A program made the translations under genes and the position numbers. The notes beneath the pieces were generated by a model. That model was not told the DNA's origin. It saw nothing but the letters and a program-made list of their open reading frames with translations, and ran no database searches. A DNA stretch of 60,491 nucleotides, taken from contig NZ_NFKS01000018.1 in NCBI RefSeq assembly GCF_002160515.1, positions 1-60,491 of the forward strand. The letters run 5' to 3'. Below are positions 51,596-59,534 of the stretch, in pieces; position 1 is the stretch's first letter, and the number at the start of each line of letters is the position of its first letter. This DNA comes from Anaeromassilibacillus sp. An172. Lineage in GTDB: Bacteria > Bacillota > Clostridia > Oscillospirales > Acutalibacteraceae.

Positions 51596-52230
51596 CTTCC
51601 CCCGCCTATGTATTTCTTCATTATTTTATTTGCAAGCATAACGGATTCTTTGGAGTCGCCCTCCTCATAAACAAGGGCGTTGAAAACCTCTTTTAAAAAT
51701 TCCGCTCTTATATCGCTGCTGTAAATAAATCTTTTGGCATTTTTTCTCTGGTTATACATGATGTCTATTATGTTATCAAGTCTTTCACCGTCAAGCTCCT
51801 GAAACTTTCTTCTAAGGTAAGCGGCGCACAGTGGGCTTTTTCCCTCTGTGGTAAATGCCGCAGTATAGTTTCTGCCCTTTGAAACCGACGGGAAAATAAA
51901 TGTGCATTTTTTAATATCGTCCACCACATTTACAGGCAGATGTCTTTCAACGCACAAATCGTAAATATGGCTGTTGAGATGGTCGTTATCTGTGGCGGCA
52001 ATTACAAAACTGCACCCGTCAATATCAGAGTCCATAAAAAGATGATAAACCATCTCTATTTTACTTTTAATTTTATCATCGTAAAAACCATCGCAAAACT
52101 TTTTTGAACAAACCTTTATTTTGCAGTCAAAAAGCAACAGTTTTTCTACCTTCCTCAAAGCAACCTCTCCGCCTCCCACAACAAGACACTGCTTGTCGGT
52201 AACATCCATAAAAAACGGAAAATAGCTCAT
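51592..52230 (-). CDS. sirC: Precorrin-2 dehydrogenase (siroheme synthase N-domain, SirC/Met8-type)
   Basis: A 212-residue NAD-dependent enzyme oxidising precorrin-2 to sirohydrochlorin and possibly adding iron. The Rossmann motif CLVVGGGEVALRKVEKLL is at residues ~15-32; NVVDDIKKCTFIFPSVSKG follows, typical of the CysG N-terminal domain. There is no SUMT domain here because that lies in the CobA-HemD protein. Whether it also chelates iron cannot be told. Four-base overlaps on both sides tie it to hemA and hemC. Confidence 0.93.
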   Translation of the reverse strand: MSYFPFFMDVTDKQCLVVGGGEVALRKVEKLLLFDCKIKVCSKKFCDGFYDDKIKSKIEMVYHLFMDSDIDGCSFVIAATDNDHLNSHIYDLCVERHLPVNVVDDIKKCTFIFPSVSKGRNYTAAFTTEGKSPLCAAYLRRKFQELDGERLDNIIDIMYNQRKNAKRFIYSSDIRAEFLKEVFNALVYEEGDSKESVMLANKIMKKYIGGGR

Positions 52231-53372
52231 ATATCCACCTCGTCAAGTTCTTTCATTATTTTTATAAGCTGGGAAAATCCATGGCTGTCCATTTCCTTTT
52301 TGGCCTTAAACAAAAGCTTTGCAAGGCTTACAGTCTTTTCCCTGTCGATGTTTTCTCCTGTTCCAAATTCATCGTGAAAAATCATGTCACGGTTCAGCTC
52401 GTCCTGATAATTTTTGCAGATTTCCACAGCCCAGTCCACCGCCTGAAGCTTCAGCCTGTTGTTTTCCTCTGCGATTATTTCAAAATCATCTATTGTCACA
52501 AGCCTTGTGTTTTTCATCTCCGCCACATTTTCATCTATATCTCTGGGGACGGCTATGTCTATAAAAAGTCTTTTTTTATCGCTTATGTTTTTCTTTTCAA
52601 TCTCCCTGCGCATCACCGTGTAATGGGGGCTTGATGTGGCACTTACCACTGCATCCGCCCAGTCCATATATTGGTATCTTTCCTCATAAGGCACGCATTT
52701 TACACGGCTTTCATCCTTTGGCACAAACCCCAGTTTTTTTCTTAAAGGACATATTATGTATATGTTTGGCTTTGACAAAAGATTATTGAGTATGGCTTTT
52801 CCCATTTCTCCGGTTGCGCCTATCAAAAGCACGTTTTTATCTGTCTTTGAAAAATCCTCATAAAAAACGGTTCTTGCGGTAAGTGTCGCAGTGGAAACCG
52901 GCGTCTTTGAAAGTGGCGTGTCTGTCTTTATCTTTTTGGAACAGGCGATTGCCTTTTGAAAAACCGAGTTGAGAATAAATCCCGTTGTCCCCGCTTCGTG
53001 GGCAAGGCTGTAAGCGTTTTTAACCTGGCCTAAAATTTCATCCTCGCCTATAATCATGGACTCTATTCCACAGGTAACTCTGAAAATATGCTCTATGCTT
53101 TTTTTATCGCCGTATATTCTGAAAAATTCCTTTATATCATCCAAGGACACATTGGAAACACGGGAAACCAGCTTTTCCATTTCCAAAACAGAATTTTTAT
53201 CTCCGCAAAAATAAAATTCCGTTCTGTTGCAGGTGCAGAGCACCAAAGCTTCCTTAACAGAAAAAATACTCCGCATTTGTCGGAGCAACTCTATCTTTTC
53301 TTCTTTGCTGTAATTAAATTTTTCTCTTATTTCCGCCGGAGCTGTCTTATGGCTGATGCTTACACAATACAA
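52227..53372 (-). CDS. hemA: Glutamyl-tRNA reductase HemA
   Basis: About 381 residues. It reduces glutamyl-tRNA to glutamate-1-semialdehyde, the committed step of the C5 pathway. Motifs: VSISHKTAPAEIREKF, the catalytic cysteine in VLCTCNRTEFYF, EDEILGQVKNAYSLA, and the NADPH-binding LLIGATGEMGKAI. The frame opens at GTG 53384; I prefer TTG 53372, giving Met-Tyr-Cys-Val-Ser-Ile-Ser as in homologues, though its ribosome binding site is weak. First gene of the operon, divergent from the LysR gene. Confidence 0.93.
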   Translation of the reverse strand: MYCVSISHKTAPAEIREKFNYSKEEKIELLRQMRSIFSVKEALVLCTCNRTEFYFCGDKNSVLEMEKLVSRVSNVSLDDIKEFFRIYGDKKSIEHIFRVTCGIESMIIGEDEILGQVKNAYSLAHEAGTTGFILNSVFQKAIACSKKIKTDTPLSKTPVSTATLTARTVFYEDFSKTDKNVLLIGATGEMGKAILNNLLSKPNIYIICPLRKKLGFVPKDESRVKCVPYEERYQYMDWADAVVSATSSPHYTVMRREIEKKNISDKKRLFIDIAVPRDIDENVAEMKNTRLVTIDDFEIIAEENNRLKLQAVDWAVEICKNYQDELNRDMIFHDEFGTGENIDREKTVSLAKLLFKAKKEMDSHGFSQLIKIMKELDEVDI

Positions 53373-53526
53373 TAAAATCCACACCCAAATCCAATTTAAA
53401 ATCCGAAATCTTCTGTATTTTTTGATTCGGCTCGATGTTATTCTACATCTTCTTTGTTTATTTTATGATACCATGAAAAGGCATTAAAATCAAATAATAT
53501 ATGTTTATTTTTGTATAAATTCATGT

Positions 53527-53532
53527 TATAAT
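53527..53532 (+). promoter_or_regulatory. Extended -10 promoter of the LysR gene in the divergent region
   Basis: TGTTATAAT, a TGn-extended -10, about 50 bases before the regulator start. The 53373-53582 region separates hemA and the regulator and is the expected site of LysR binding. Confidence 0.5.
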
Positions 53533-53582
53533 ATAGCCGCAGCACTTTGCATAAATATTTTATTGATAAGGCAGATGAAAAT

Positions 53583-54470
53583 ATGCTTGATTTCAGAACA
53601 GATACATTTCTTTCCGTATGCAAGCACATGAATTACACAAAAGCCGCCGAAGAATTAAACATAACCCAGCCGGCAGTTTCCCAGCATATAAAATACATAG
53701 AGGAATACTACGGCGCAAAGGTTTTCGGCTTTAACGGCAAAAAAATGTATTTAACGGAAGCCGGCGAAATGCTCTACGAAGCCATAAGCACCATGAAGCA
53801 CAACGACAGCTTTCTTCGTGATTCCATACACAATATAAGAAATCACAATTCTACCCTTTCCTTTGGGGCAACCCTTACCATTGGGGAATATGTTATTCCC
53901 GGCAAGCTTGCCGCCTATTTAAAAAAATATCCGGAAACAAAGGTAAACCTCACCATTGCAAACACTGAAAAGCTTCTTTCAATGCTTGACAAGGGTGAAA
54001 TCGACTTTGCGGTTGTAGAAGGGTATTTCGGAAAAAATCAGTATGAACACATTGTCTGTTCTTTGGAAAATTATACCGCTGTGTGCTGTAAAGACCACCC
54101 TTTCGCCGAAACTGAAAAATCCCTTGAGGAGCTTTTCTCCCAGACTCTGATACTCCGTGAAAAAGGCTCAGGCACAAGGGAAATTTTAACAAGAAGCTTA
54201 GAGGAAAAAAATTTAGGTATTTACGATTTTAAAAACATTATCGAGCTTAGCAACATAAACGCCGTAAAGACACTTGTTGAAAAGGACTGCGGCATAACCT
54301 TTATCTATGAGGCGGCGGTTCAGGAGGAACTCAGAAAGGGAACTCTTAAAAAAATATATGTAAAAGACCTTATAGATAAGCACGAATTTACTTTTATTTG
54401 GCGAAAGAATAGTATTTTTTCTGACTATTATAAAACAATTTATGATAATTTAATAAATTCGGTACTTTAA
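53583..54470 (+). CDS. LysR-family transcriptional regulator
   Basis: A 295-residue regulator with an N-terminal winged HTH (residues ~3-62; YTKAAEELNITQPAVSQHIK) and a periplasmic-binding-protein-like effector domain (about 88-290, with SGTREILTR as a typical effector loop). The ATG at 53583 is chosen because it starts the standard LysR N-terminus MLDFRTDTFLSV; the frame extends to 53547. Divergent placement from hemA suggests control of the tetrapyrrole operon, but CysB/CysL-like roles in sulfur or nitrogen metabolism needing siroheme are equally possible. Confidence 0.92.
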   Translation: MLDFRTDTFLSVCKHMNYTKAAEELNITQPAVSQHIKYIEEYYGAKVFGFNGKKMYLTEAGEMLYEAISTMKHNDSFLRDSIHNIRNHNSTLSFGATLTIGEYVIPGKLAAYLKKYPETKVNLTIANTEKLLSMLDKGEIDFAVVEGYFGKNQYEHIVCSLENYTAVCCKDHPFAETEKSLEELFSQTLILREKGSGTREILTRSLEEKNLGIYDFKNIIELSNINAVKTLVEKDCGITFIYEAAVQEELRKGTLKKIYVKDLIDKHEFTFIWRKNSIFSDYYKTIYDNLINSVL

Positions 54471-54485
54471 ATAGCAATGAATATA

Positions 54486-54494
54486 TGCTATAAT
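54486..54494 (+). promoter_or_regulatory. Extended -10 promoter upstream of the MurE-type gene
   Basis: TGCTATAAT with a TGn extension; no clear -35. It is followed by ~110 bases of leader in which an AGGAGG (54517-54522) precedes a nine-codon TTG frame. Confidence 0.5.
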
Positions 54495-54610
54495 ACAGGT
54501 TGGGTTTAAAACTCACAGGAGGATATCTTACTTTGCGGCAAACAATTCTGTTTTTATAGATAGTTTTAAAAATACAATATTTCGTAAAGATTTTTCAGGA
54601 GGTATTCAGC

Positions 54611-56128
54611 ATGATACTGTCAGAGCTGCTTTGCGCAGAAAATTATAAGGTTATACAGGGCAGATTGGATATAGAAATCAGCGATGTTATATACGATTCC
54701 AGAAAAGCCACAGAGGGCTGCGCTTTTGTATGCCTTAAAGGCTACAACACCGACGGCCACACCTATGTTGAGTCAGCCATAAAAATGGGAGCTGTTGCAA
54801 TTATAGCCTGCGACACAGTTGAGGTTCCCGAAAACGTGACCTTGATTATGGTTAAGGACACAAGAAAAACCCTTGCCCTTATGAGCCGTGAGTATTTCGG
54901 TCATCCGGATGAAGAGCTTAAAACAGTGGCAGTAACCGGTACAAAGGGCAAAACCACCACAGCCGCCATGATACGCTCTATTCTCGAGTGCGGCGGAATT
55001 AAAACCGGTACAATCGGAACTTTGGGAATTATCATAGGCGACAAAATCTACAAGACAAACAACACAACACCTGAGTCATACGAGGTTTATCAGGCAATGA
55101 GAAAAATGGTTGAAGCCGGCTGCGGCGCACTTGTTATTGAGGCTTCATCTCTTGGTCTTAAATGGCACAGAGTTGACGGTATACTCTTTGACATAGGCGT
55201 TTTCACAAACTTCTCCCACGACCATATAGGAGCCAGCGAGCATAAGGACTTGGAGGAATACTTCTCCTGCAAGGCTCTTCTTTTCAGACAGTGCAAGCAC
55301 GGCATATTCAACATGGACGACCCAATGTGGAAAAAGATGACCGAACACTGCACCTGCACAGTTGAAACCTTCGGCTTTGACAAGGATGCGGACTTTGTGG
55401 CTTCCGACGAAAGCCTTATTGCAAGACCCGGATATATCGGCGTACACTTTGAAGCATCAGGCAAGAAAAATCTTTCCCTTGACGTGGCAATCCCGGGAAA
55501 ATTCAGCGTTTACAACGCAATCTCCGCAATAGCTGTTTGCAGTCACTTTGACATAGACGACAAGGCAATTATCGACGGACTTAACAGCGTTAAGGTTAAA
55601 GGACGTGTAGAGGCTGTTCCGGTTCCTGGAGATTACACACTGCTTATCGACTATGCGCACAACGCTGTTTCCATGGAAAATGTTCTTGAAACTTTGAGAG
55701 AATACAAGCCAAACAGAATTGTCACCATGTTCGGAGCAGGCGGAAACCGTCCAAAGGTTCGCCGTTACGAAATGGGAGAGGTTTCCGGACGTCTTTCCGA
55801 CCTTTCGGTTATCACCGAGGACAATTCACGTTTTGAAAATGTAATGGACATAATCGAGGACATAAAGGTCGGTATCGACAAGACCGACGGAAAATACGTT
55901 GTAATTCCCAACCGAGTTGACGCTATAAGATACTGCATGGAAAACGCTCTTCCGGGAGATATTATAGTTCTTGCCGGCAAGGGCCACGAGGACTACCAGG
56001 AAATCAAAGGCGTTAAATACCACATGGACGAAAGAGAAATTGTAGCAGAAATTTCCGAGTCCATGAAAAATTACCAGCACGACGGAAAATGCGAATACTG
56101 CAAGGACGACGAGGCTGAGGAAGAATAA
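54611..56128 (+). CDS. murE: UDP-N-acetylmuramoyl-tripeptide synthetase, MurE-type
   Basis: A 505-residue Mur ligase with the ATP loop AVTGTKGKTTTAAMIRSIL and ASSLGLKWHRVDGI, then the C-terminal domain with VTMFGAGGNRPKVRRYEMGEV. These enzymes add the third residue (meso-DAP or lysine) to UDP-MurNAc-L-Ala-D-Glu. The usual DAP-specific motif DNPR reads DNSR here (EDNSRFE), so the amino acid or even the nucleotide substrate cannot be fixed. It is alone, away from a dcw cluster, so it could be the only MurE or a paralogue. The start ATG has TCAGGAGGT upstream. The C-terminus ends CEYCKDDEAEEE. Confidence 0.88.
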   Translation: MILSELLCAENYKVIQGRLDIEISDVIYDSRKATEGCAFVCLKGYNTDGHTYVESAIKMGAVAIIACDTVEVPENVTLIMVKDTRKTLALMSREYFGHPDEELKTVAVTGTKGKTTTAAMIRSILECGGIKTGTIGTLGIIIGDKIYKTNNTTPESYEVYQAMRKMVEAGCGALVIEASSLGLKWHRVDGILFDIGVFTNFSHDHIGASEHKDLEEYFSCKALLFRQCKHGIFNMDDPMWKKMTEHCTCTVETFGFDKDADFVASDESLIARPGYIGVHFEASGKKNLSLDVAIPGKFSVYNAISAIAVCSHFDIDDKAIIDGLNSVKVKGRVEAVPVPGDYTLLIDYAHNAVSMENVLETLREYKPNRIVTMFGAGGNRPKVRRYEMGEVSGRLSDLSVITEDNSRFENVMDIIEDIKVGIDKTDGKYVVIPNRVDAIRYCMENALPGDIIVLAGKGHEDYQEIKGVKYHMDEREIVAEISESMKNYQHDGKCEYCKDDEAEEE

Positions 56129-56143
56129 TTTTAACAAATATAA

Positions 56144-56178
56144 AACGCTCATAAGGAAACAAAATCCTTATGAGCGTT
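56144..56178. terminator. Bidirectional terminator between murE and the nucleotidyltransferase gene
   Basis: AACGCTCATAAGGA pairs with TCCTTATGAGCGTT around seven bases, followed by ATTTTTTA on the right. Confidence 0.92.
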
Positions 56179-56183
56179 ATTTT

Positions 56184-56858
56184 TTAAGCGTCAAAACATT
56201 CGTTTATTATTTTCTTTGACCACTCAAATAATTTTTCAGAAATCTCTTTAAATTCCTTTTCGTCAATATGACAATTCTCTCGGAGCAGGATAAATTCTCC
56301 GATTATATCCGCATCCTCCGGCTTTACCAGCTTGTAAAGCTCTGATTTTCTCTTTATGTACTGTCCTGTTTCCGCAAAATACTTCGCCTGTATCACAAAC
56401 ATGGCTGTTTTGCAGATTGAAACAAGCAGTCTGCTGTCCTTTTCGTGGAGCATATTGTGGACGCACATGTGGTAAACATTGCATGCGCCTATGAGAATAC
56501 TTCTCTTCACGTCCTCTTCGGAAATAAGCTTTAAAAGGTAATCAATGTTTCCGTAGTAAGAGACAGTGTCGTTATAAAACTGGAAAAGCTCTGATTTTTC
56601 CCACTTAATAAGCTCCTCTTTTCCCGACATAAAACCGCAGACCTTTTGTCTTTGTGGCATGTCTGATACTATCATATCGTAGGTTTTTATGTCGTTGGCG
56701 GAAAGCTGGTCTAAAATAACCACCACGTCAATATCGCTTTCCGCAGTTTCCTCGTGTCTGCCGTAGCTTCCCTGCAAACCAACAAATTCCAGTCTGTTTC
56801 CAAAAATTCCTATGAGCCTGTCCGTAAGCTCTTTCATCCAACAATCAATATGGAACAT
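56184..56858 (-). CDS. Nucleotidyltransferase-domain protein (Pol beta superfamily)
   Basis: A 224-residue protein. The N-terminal half has the nucleotidyltransferase motif GSYGRHEETAESDIDVVV, with the GS and two carboxylates (DID) that bind metal and NTP. The C-terminal half is helical. It resembles KNTase/ANT-like adenylyltransferases and MNT-type proteins, but without a HEPN partner. Possible functions include nucleotidylation of a small molecule such as an aminoglycoside or of a protein; none can be chosen. It is 21 bases after the TetM-like gene, co-transcribed. Confidence 0.85.
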   Translation of the reverse strand: MFHIDCWMKELTDRLIGIFGNRLEFVGLQGSYGRHEETAESDIDVVVILDQLSANDIKTYDMIVSDMPQRQKVCGFMSGKEELIKWEKSELFQFYNDTVSYYGNIDYLLKLISEEDVKRSILIGACNVYHMCVHNMLHEKDSRLLVSICKTAMFVIQAKYFAETGQYIKRKSELYKLVKPEDADIIGEFILLRENCHIDEKEFKEISEKLFEWSKKIINECFDA

Positions 56859-56879
56859 AATCTCACTCTCCCTTTGCTC

Positions 56880-58823
56880 CTAATCACTTGAAACACAGTG
56901 CATGTGGCTGTCGGCTTCATTCCATTTCACCGCATAGCCGGCGCCATGGGAACAGAAAACCGAATCCGCCGTATTTTCCGTATCTCTGTCCGAATTATAT
57001 CCTATTTTTTCCACTACTTCCTCAGTGTTGTGACATTCTTTGTAACCGCAAAATCTCAGGGAAATCACCGCCCTGCCGGAGGTAAAGGACATAAGCTCCT
57101 TGGGATAGCTTCTGAAAGACTCCACAGGTGCTTCACCCTTTATTATAACATTGTTTCCCTCTGTTTCAGGTGGCAGAAAGCTTCCGTACATTCTTTGAAT
57201 ATCGGACATTATTCTTCCTGTAAATCCGCTGTCCGCCTCTATCTCAAAGCTGTACCATGGCTCTAACAGAACGCTTTCCGCCTTCCTCAATCCCTGACGT
57301 ATTGCCCTGTATACGGCTTCCCTGAAATCTCCGCCCTCTGTATGCTTGAGATGGGTTCTTCCCGTAAGCAGGACAAATTCTATATCTGTTATGGGCGAGC
57401 CTGTAAGCACGCCCTTATGAACTTTTTCAAAAACATGGGTTCTAACCAAATTCTGAAAGCTTTTTTCCAAAACCTCCAGAGAACACTGGGAGGAAAAGGA
57501 AATTCCACTTCCCCTCTCTGTTGGCACAAGCCTTAAATGAACCTCCGCATAGTGGCGCAAAGGCTCGAAATGACCTCTTCCTACCACCGGATTTTTAATG
57601 GTTTCAAGGTATAGAATTTTACATTCCCCGAAATACACATCTATATTAAATCTCTGTTTTAAAACAAACTTTAAAACCTCAAGCTGAATTTCTCCCATAA
57701 CCCTTACGGTTATCTGCCGGGTGCTTTCCTCACGGAGAGCCATAAGCATAGGCTCTTCCGCCTGCAAAATATTCAGATACCCCATCATGGTTTTATCGCT
57801 GCATTTTGACTTATCAAACTCAAGCCCTGCGCTTAGCATTGGGTAAAATTCGTAAGGACTTTTTGTAACTTTGCCCTTTTCTATCTCGTCTCCGCATACA
57901 AGCTCCCCAGGCCCCGTCACAGCATAAAGACCTCCGCAAACAGCCTTTGAAGCGGGAATAAGCTTTTCACCGTGACAAATGTACATCTCGTTTATTTTAA
58001 CGCCCGGAATAATCTCCTCTTTTACCTTAATACTTCCGGAGCGTATTTTGAGATATGTCATTCTTGTGCCTTTTCCGTCATATCTTACCTTATAGACGGA
58101 AGCGGAAAAGTCCTCATTTTCTTTATTATTTCCCAAAGCGAATGTTTCCAATGCTTTTATAAAACAGTCAATTCCTATATCCTGCAAAGCCGAACCCACA
58201 AAGCATGGGAAAACCTTTCTTTCCTTTATCATCTGTGCGGTTCGCTTTAAAACAAGCTCCTCTGTACATGAGTCGGAAAAATAATTTTCCAGAAGAACCT
58301 CGTCCCTTTGGGCAAGCTCTTCCAAAAGGCTTTTGTTTTCCACAATGTTTTCACAGCTGTCAAACAAAACCGCATTTTCTGAAAACTTTCTTTTTATATG
58401 ATTTAAAACCCTTTCCGGCTCTGCTCCGTTTCTGTCGCTTTTATTGAGAAAAATAAACACCGGTATTTTATGTTTATCGAGAAGCTTCCACAGAGTTTCC
58501 GTGTGACTTTGAATACCCTCCACACAGCTTATAATGAGGACGGCATAATTCATCACCTTTACCCCTCGTTCTGTTTCCGAAACAAAGTCGGTATGTCCCG
58601 GGGTATCCAAAAGGAAAAAGGTCTTTTCCCCAAGTTCAAAACAGGCTTCCTGGGAAAAAACCGTTATGCCTCTCGCCCTTTCTATTTCATGGCTGTCAAG
58701 AAAAGTGTCCCTGTGGTCAACTCTGCCGGCTTTTCTTATGCTTCCGCTGTGATATAAAAGCCTTTCGGCAAATGTAGTTTTTCCGGCGTCAACATGAGCC
58801 AGCAGTCCTAAAGTAACATTCAT
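56880..58823 (-). CDS. TetM-like ribosome-protection GTPase (EF-G paralogue)
   Basis: 647 residues. The GTPase domain contains the P-loop LLAHVDAGKTTFAERLLY, switch I with RGITVFSQ, the G3 motif LLDTPGHTDFV and the G4 motif FLNKSDRN. EF-G-like domains II-V follow, ending in DSVFCSHGAGYAVKWNE. The length and the AHVDAGKTT and RGITV forms fit the TetM/TetO/TetW family of ribosome-protection proteins, but also chromosomal 'translation factor GTPase' homologues common in Clostridia. Resistance is not shown. I choose ATG 58823 over GTG 58832, which lies within the AAAGGGTG site. Confidence 0.85.
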   Translation of the reverse strand: MNVTLGLLAHVDAGKTTFAERLLYHSGSIRKAGRVDHRDTFLDSHEIERARGITVFSQEACFELGEKTFFLLDTPGHTDFVSETERGVKVMNYAVLIISCVEGIQSHTETLWKLLDKHKIPVFIFLNKSDRNGAEPERVLNHIKRKFSENAVLFDSCENIVENKSLLEELAQRDEVLLENYFSDSCTEELVLKRTAQMIKERKVFPCFVGSALQDIGIDCFIKALETFALGNNKENEDFSASVYKVRYDGKGTRMTYLKIRSGSIKVKEEIIPGVKINEMYICHGEKLIPASKAVCGGLYAVTGPGELVCGDEIEKGKVTKSPYEFYPMLSAGLEFDKSKCSDKTMMGYLNILQAEEPMLMALREESTRQITVRVMGEIQLEVLKFVLKQRFNIDVYFGECKILYLETIKNPVVGRGHFEPLRHYAEVHLRLVPTERGSGISFSSQCSLEVLEKSFQNLVRTHVFEKVHKGVLTGSPITDIEFVLLTGRTHLKHTEGGDFREAVYRAIRQGLRKAESVLLEPWYSFEIEADSGFTGRIMSDIQRMYGSFLPPETEGNNVIIKGEAPVESFRSYPKELMSFTSGRAVISLRFCGYKECHNTEEVVEKIGYNSDRDTENTADSVFCSHGAGYAVKWNEADSHMHCVSSD

Positions 58824-58977
58824 CTTCCGCACCCTTTCATAGTTTAAGTATAGAACAAAAAAACGAAATAATCAAGCGTTTCTGCTATTAAAACTTTTTA
58901 AGCCCTGCGGAAAGATAAATCCATAAGTTTTCTAAAACATTAAACTGCCTTTTTACTTTAAGTTTCCATAATTTTTA

Positions 58978-59006
58978 TTGACACCTCAGCTGTTTAGTGA
59001 TATATT
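58978..59006 (+). promoter_or_regulatory. Promoter of the 59088 gene
   Basis: -35 TTGACA (58978-58983), 17-base spacer, -10 TATATT (59001-59006). Confidence 0.85.
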
Positions 59007-59013
59007 TATTATG

Positions 59014-59059
59014 AAATACACAAAAGTATATGAACATCCATATGTTTCATAGTGTATTT
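59014..59059 (+). other. Long 5' UTR hairpin
   Basis: AAATACAC (59014-59021) pairs with GTGTATTT (59052-59059) and the inner arms ATGAAC and GTTTCAT extend the stem. It begins within about ten bases of the predicted transcription start and ends 28 bases before the ATG, so most of the leader is one stem-loop. Confidence 0.6.
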
Positions 59060-59087
59060 TACATATTTACGAGCAGGGGGTTTTATA

Positions 59088-59465
59088 ATGAACAATAACA
59101 AACTGAATATGTCAGTGCTGGCTTTGGGATGCGGCGTTCTGTCCATTGTTATCGGACTTATGGGCGGATTTTCTGCCTCAATGTGCACAATGTTTACAGC
59201 TGCCAATACTTGCGCCAGCGGTGCTTTCGGTATTATTATGCAGCTTGTGGGTATTGCAGCAGGCGTTGTAGGCGTATTTATCTCTTTGACAGAGCAGAAA
59301 ACAGCAGCTGTTACAGGCAACACCTCAAACTTGGCTGCCGCCGCAATGGTTGTAAGCATCATCGGCATAGCTGTTTCCTTTATCGGAACAGTTTGCATCG
59401 GCATCTGCGCATGCAGAGTTAACTCAGCAATGAGCGGACTTTACAGCCTTTCAAGCTATTTGTAA
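59088..59465 (+). CDS. Small membrane protein, about three TM helices
   Basis: A 125-residue hydrophobic protein resembling DUF4190-type small membrane proteins. Hydrophobic segments at about residues 8-30, 44-64 and 80-108, with no enzymatic motif. The GCAGGGGG ribosome binding site fixes the ATG at 59088, twelve codons inside the open frame. It has a strong promoter, a structured leader and its own terminator, so it forms a single-gene unit. Function unknown. Confidence 0.75.
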   Translation: MNNNKLNMSVLALGCGVLSIVIGLMGGFSASMCTMFTAANTCASGAFGIIMQLVGIAAGVVGVFISLTEQKTAAVTGNTSNLAAAAMVVSIIGIAVSFIGTVCIGICACRVNSAMSGLYSLSSYL

Positions 59466-59488
59466 TTTTAATTTTTAAAGAATTAAGA

Positions 59489-59514
59489 GGTACTATGCAG
59501 AAATGTATAGTACC
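59489..59514 (+). terminator. Terminator of the 59088 gene
   Basis: GGTACTATGC pairs with GTATAGTACC (one mismatch), then TTGATTTTTC. It lies 20 bases before lgt, so some read-through into lgt is possible. Confidence 0.7.
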
Positions 59515-59534
59515 TTGATTTTTCAGGAGTTTTT

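Noticed and set aside
56880-58823. Labelling the TetM-like gene as acquired tetracycline resistance
   Set aside because: No mobile element or compositional shift is visible, and the family also includes intrinsic chromosomal homologues in Clostridia.
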